From Pseudoxanthomonas japonensis (GTDB taxonomy: Bacteria; Pseudomonadota; Gammaproteobacteria; Xanthomonadales; Xanthomonadaceae): DNA of 64,000 nucleotides. Positions 61,261-64,000 of the stretch are shown here, in pieces. Within the stretch, counting starts at the first letter, position 1, and each line of letters begins with the position of its first letter. The notes beneath the pieces are model-generated. The model made no database searches, was not told the DNA's origin, and saw only the letters and a program-made list of their open reading frames with translations. The position numbers were made by a program, and so were the translations under genes. The stretch is from the NCBI RefSeq assembly GCF_010093445.1, contig NZ_PDWW01000001.1, positions 124,001 to 188,000 on the forward strand. The letters run 5' to 3'.

Positions 61261-62277
61261 TTACCACTCCACCTCGGCCATCGTGCAGTTCAGGCCCGAG
61301 CCGATGCCGAGCAGGGCGATGCGGTCGCCCTTCTTCAGCTTGCCCAGCTCCTTCAGCTTGCTCAGCACGATCGGCACGCTGGCCGGGCCGATGTTGCCGT
61401 GCTCGGTGAAGATGGTCATGACCTTCTTCGGGTCGATGCCGAAGGACTTCACGAACGCCTGCGTGTGCGGGCGGCTGACCTGGTGGATGACGAACTGGTC
61501 CAGCTCGTCCACCGCCCAGCCCAGCGCGACCTTGGCGGCGGCGAAGGTCTTGGTGGCCAGCTTCATGCCCTCGATCAGCAGCATGCGGGTGTCGGTGACC
61601 ATGCGGTCCAGGTTGCCGCGGCAGAGCTTGTTCCACTCGGTGGCCGAACGTGTCACGCCGCCCTTGTAGCGCGGGGCTTCCGGGGCCAGCGCGCGGCGCG
61701 TCAGCACCATCGCCACGGCGCCGCAGCCCAGGGTCAGCGCGGCCAGTTCGTCGCGGAACTGCTGCTCGGTGACGTCGGGCGCGTTGAGCCGCTCGATGGT
61801 CTTCTCGTAGACCAGGTTGGCGGTTTCGCCATCGACGACCAGCGCGTAGTCGATCTCGTCGCGCTCCAGCATGCGGGCGGCGATGTCCATGCCGTTGATG
61901 AAGGCGAGGCAGGCGTTGGCGACGTCGAAGGTCTGGCAGTGGTCGCCCACGCCGAGGTTGCCGCAGACGATGCTGGCCGTGGACGGCTCCAGGTAGTCGC
62001 GGCTGACCGAGGTGTTGACCACCAGCCCGACCTTGTCGGCGCCGATGCCGGCGTCTTCCAGTGCCTTCCTGGCGGCCAGCGTGGCGGCGTCGGAGGCCTG
62101 CACGTCGGCGTCCCACAGGCGGCGGGCATGCACGCCGGCAACGTCGTTCAGCACGTCGGTCTTGATGCCCAGACGGTCGAGCGTGGGCTGCAGACGGGCG
62201 TTGATTTCGGCGGACGTCAGCGTGTGCGGCGCATCGATATGCGCCAGTCCCGCGATGGAGACATTCTTGAAGAGCAT
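61261..62277 (-). CDS. oleA: OleA, thiolase-superfamily fatty acyl-CoA condensing enzyme
   Basis: Joins two fatty acyl-CoAs head-to-head to a 2-alkyl-3-ketoacid, the first step of olefin synthesis. 338 residues from ATG 62277 (MLFKNVSIAGLAHIDAPHTL), the length of Xanthomonas campestris OleA; an upstream ATG (62292) adds five. Active-site Cys123 in VANACLAF and Glu97 in RDYLEPST; His in VIHQVSRPHT and Asn in EHGNIGPAS complete the thiolase set. Separated from oleB by the Fic gene. Confidence 0.95.
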   Translation of the reverse strand: MLFKNVSIAGLAHIDAPHTLTSAEINARLQPTLDRLGIKTDVLNDVAGVHARRLWDADVQASDAATLAARKALEDAGIGADKVGLVVNTSVSRDYLEPSTASIVCGNLGVGDHCQTFDVANACLAFINGMDIAARMLERDEIDYALVVDGETANLVYEKTIERLNAPDVTEQQFRDELAALTLGCGAVAMVLTRRALAPEAPRYKGGVTRSATEWNKLCRGNLDRMVTDTRMLLIEGMKLATKTFAAAKVALGWAVDELDQFVIHQVSRPHTQAFVKSFGIDPKKVMTIFTEHGNIGPASVPIVLSKLKELGKLKKGDRIALLGIGSGLNCTMAEVEW

Positions 62278-62400
62278 TGAGGTTAGCGCCAAGGCTCAGG
62301 CGAGGGGGCCGACAAGGGTAACGGCTTCCCGCCTTCACCGCATCTTTACGGGCGTCGCTGGACCCACGCACCCGATCTCAAGCGTGACTCACTTCACACT

Positions 62401-62718
62401 TTATCGGCCACAGCGGTAGGCCGCGAACCGCTGCTCGCCGTTGGCGGGATCGCCCAGCGGCTGCAGGGTGTCGGCCTGCAGGCCCGGCGCTTCGTTGCGG
62501 GCCAGGGTTTCCAGCTCGTCCCGGACCCGCAGGTTGTTGCGTTCGTAGAACGCCACGCTGTCCTTGACCGACACGGAGACCTCGCCGCGCTTCTCGCACC
62601 CGGTCGGCACGGCGCCCGCGCCGACCACGCGAACATTCTTGGCATTGGGGGCGAGATGCACCCAGGTGCAGGCGGACAGCAGGACGGTGGAGGCGGCAGC
62701 CAGCAGGACGAGACGCAT
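62401..62718 (-). CDS. DUF4156-like small lipoprotein
   Basis: 105 residues from ATG 62718, preceded by AGGTG. Lipobox LSAC (Cys17). The mature part has WVHLAPNAKNVRVVGAG, GCEKRGEVSVSVKDSVAFY and a last Cys in AAYRCGR, matching the DUF4156 (RcsF-like small lipoprotein) pattern with two Cys that may pair. Function unknown. Confidence 0.8.
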   Translation of the reverse strand: MRLVLLAAASTVLLSACTWVHLAPNAKNVRVVGAGAVPTGCEKRGEVSVSVKDSVAFYERNNLRVRDELETLARNEAPGLQADTLQPLGDPANGEQRFAAYRCGR

Positions 62719-62821
62719 CGAAGTCACCTAGTAATGTGAGTCGCGGCCATTCTGGCCGATGCCGGATGAATCGATCCGGGCCATGCGCCGCCCCGGAGAA
62801 GGGGCGGCGACACGGACATAC

Positions 62822-64000
62822 TTACTTCTTCGGCTTGCCGTCGGCATCCAGCTCGACCGCTTCGCCCAGCTGCAGCGCGCGGACGGACTCGCCCACCTTG
62901 GACAGGTCGCCCACCACTACCCAAGTCAGCGCGGACGGCGACAGCGTGGCGGCGGCCTTGGCCACGTCGGCGGCGCCGATGGCTTCGTTGCGCGCCTTGT
63001 ACTGCACGATGTAATCGTCCGGCCGGCCGTAGCGCTGGTTGGAGGCGATCTGGCCGAGCACGGCGGACGCGGTTTCGTAGGCGCCCGGCAGCTCCAGCGT
63101 GTTGGCGGCGCGGACCTTGGTGATCTCCTCCGGCGTGGCCGGGGCCTGGCCGGTAGCGAACTGGCTGATTTCCTTCTGCAATTCCTTCATCGAGTCGGCG
63201 GTGCGGTCGCTCTGCACCGCGGCGCTGGCCCACCACGGGCGCTGGCCCAGGCTGTTGCGCGCGCCACTGTAGGAGCCGTAGGCCCAGTGCTTGTCCTCGC
63301 GCAGATTGGAGTTCAGGCGCGAGGTGAACTGGCCGCCGAGCACGCCGTTGGCGAAGTCGAAATCGATCGTGCCGGCATCGCCGGTCGGCGGAACGAGCTG
63401 CGCGGCGTAGACGTTCGACTGGATGGCACCGGGCTGGTCGATCAGGAACACGCGCGGCTTGGCGGCGTTGGCGACCTTGGGCACGGCGGCCAGCTTGGGC
63501 GCGTTGGGTGCGGCCTTCCAGTCGCCCAGGCGGGCTTCCAGCAGCGGCACGATCTCGGCCAGCGTGGTGTCGCCGACGATGGTGATGCGCGCCTGGTCCG
63601 GCTGCAGCCAGTCGCGATGGAAGGCGACCAGGTCGTCGCGGGTCAGCGAGGCGATCGACGCTTCCGTGCCCGAGCCGGTGAACGGAATGGCATACGGATG
63701 GCCCTCGCCGTACAGCAGCGGCGGCAGCGTGCGCAACGCGGCGGTCTGCGGACGCGCCTTCTCCTGCTTGATGCCCGCGATCCAGGTCGCGCGCACGCGC
63801 TCGATTTCCGCCGGCGCGAAGGTCGGACGACGCAGCACGTCGGCCAGCAGGTCCAGCGAAGGTGCGAGCTTGTCGGTCAGCGCCGACAGGCCGACCGAGG
63901 CCGAATCCAGCCCGGCGCCGGTCGTCAGTTCCGCCCCCAGCGATTCCTTGCGGGCAGCGAAGTCGAGCGCGCCGTACTCGCCGGCGCCCTCGTCCATCAT
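62822..64000 (-). CDS. M16 family peptidase, C-terminal part (5' end outside window)
   Basis: 392 residues visible; the coding sequence continues past the window end, so the start and zinc site are not seen. The part shows a second-half M16 domain: FAARKESLGAELTTGAGLDSASVGL, LLADVLRRPTFAPAEIERVR, LYGEGHPYAIPFTG, then FANGVLGGQFTSRLNSNLRE and the R-x-x-x-x-Y-type HWAYGSYSGAR. Likely an exported or paired M16B protein. Terminal sequence ends KPKK. About 100 bases from the DUF4156 gene, same strand. Confidence 0.88.
   Translation of the reverse strand: MMDEGAGEYGALDFAARKESLGAELTTGAGLDSASVGLSALTDKLAPSLDLLADVLRRPTFAPAEIERVRATWIAGIKQEKARPQTAALRTLPPLLYGEGHPYAIPFTGSGTEASIASLTRDDLVAFHRDWLQPDQARITIVGDTTLAEIVPLLEARLGDWKAAPNAPKLAAVPKVANAAKPRVFLIDQPGAIQSNVYAAQLVPPTGDAGTIDFDFANGVLGGQFTSRLNSNLREDKHWAYGSYSGARNSLGQRPWWASAAVQSDRTADSMKELQKEISQFATGQAPATPEEITKVRAANTLELPGAYETASAVLGQIASNQRYGRPDDYIVQYKARNEAIGAADVAKAAATLSPSALTWVVVGDLSKVGESVRALQLGEAVELDADGKPKK

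Noticed and set aside
1-64000. CRISPR arrays, tRNA or rRNA genes, prophage or insertion sequences
   Set aside because: No regularly spaced direct repeats, no cloverleaf or rRNA signature, and no integrase or transposase frames were seen by eye. A tRNAscan or IS search would be needed to exclude small ones.

Overview
The window is high-GC, gene-dense gammaproteobacterial chromosome. Gene content points to the Xanthomonadaceae (Lysobacteraceae), most like Pseudoxanthomonas, Stenotrophomonas or Xanthomonas. The pointers are a TonB receptor next to a GH20 hexosaminidase, a split oleABCD olefin cluster, FadL, abundant M16/M28/S41 peptidases, and intergenic palindromes of the GTAG (SMAG-like) type. 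This assignment is an inference from remembered families; no database search was possible. I saw no tRNA, rRNA, prophage, insertion sequence or CRISPR array.

Layout. 1-3.8 kb: end of a TonB-dependent receptor and a GH20 hexosaminidase lipoprotein (amino-sugar scavenging). 3.8-5.4 kb: VanZ-like and MidA-like genes. 5.5-8.9 kb: an Anbu (ancestral proteasome beta subunit) locus with alpha-E and circularly permuted ATP-grasp genes. 9.1-10.8 kb: pteridine reductase, folK, folB. 10.8-19.7 kb: MscS/YbdG channel, tsaD, rpsU, yqeY, GNAT, YihY, D-lactate dehydrogenase, dnaG and a small phosphatase-like protein. 19.9-28.7 kb: a complete aa3 cytochrome c oxidase locus, including heme O/A synthesis (ctaB, ctaA), SURF1, Cox11, a 44-residue assembly protein and a Sco-like protein. 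28.9-34.6 kb: putA, an active-looking diguanylate cyclase and an SMP-30 lactonase. 35-38 kb: fadL, rhomboid protease, DUF1820 and a possible Imm1 immunity orphan. 38-42.4 kb: gpmI-envC-ctpA. 42.5-52.7 kb: a VNGSI-repeat protein, M28 peptidase, MAPEG, RluA-type synthase, M16 peptidase, EEP hydrolase, an unknown secreted pair and PfpI. 52.8-55.4 kb: ubiJ-ubiB and DUF1328. 55.7-62.3 kb: oleD, oleC, a YkgJ gene on the other strand, oleB, a Fic-wHTH gene and oleA. 62.4-64 kb: a DUF4156 lipoprotein and the C-terminal part of another M16 peptidase.

The most unusual points are these. A two-hairpin intergenic palindrome sits in frame inside putA and encodes about 38 extra residues. A Fic-wHTH gene lies between oleA and oleB, preceded by four copies of a TAAGTAACG-type half site. 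The Anbu locus is rearranged so that Anbu converges on its partners. At least six families of intergenic palindromes are present; one shows covariation between its arms, and the terminal GTAG/CTAC of others supplies stop codons to folM, folK and oleD.
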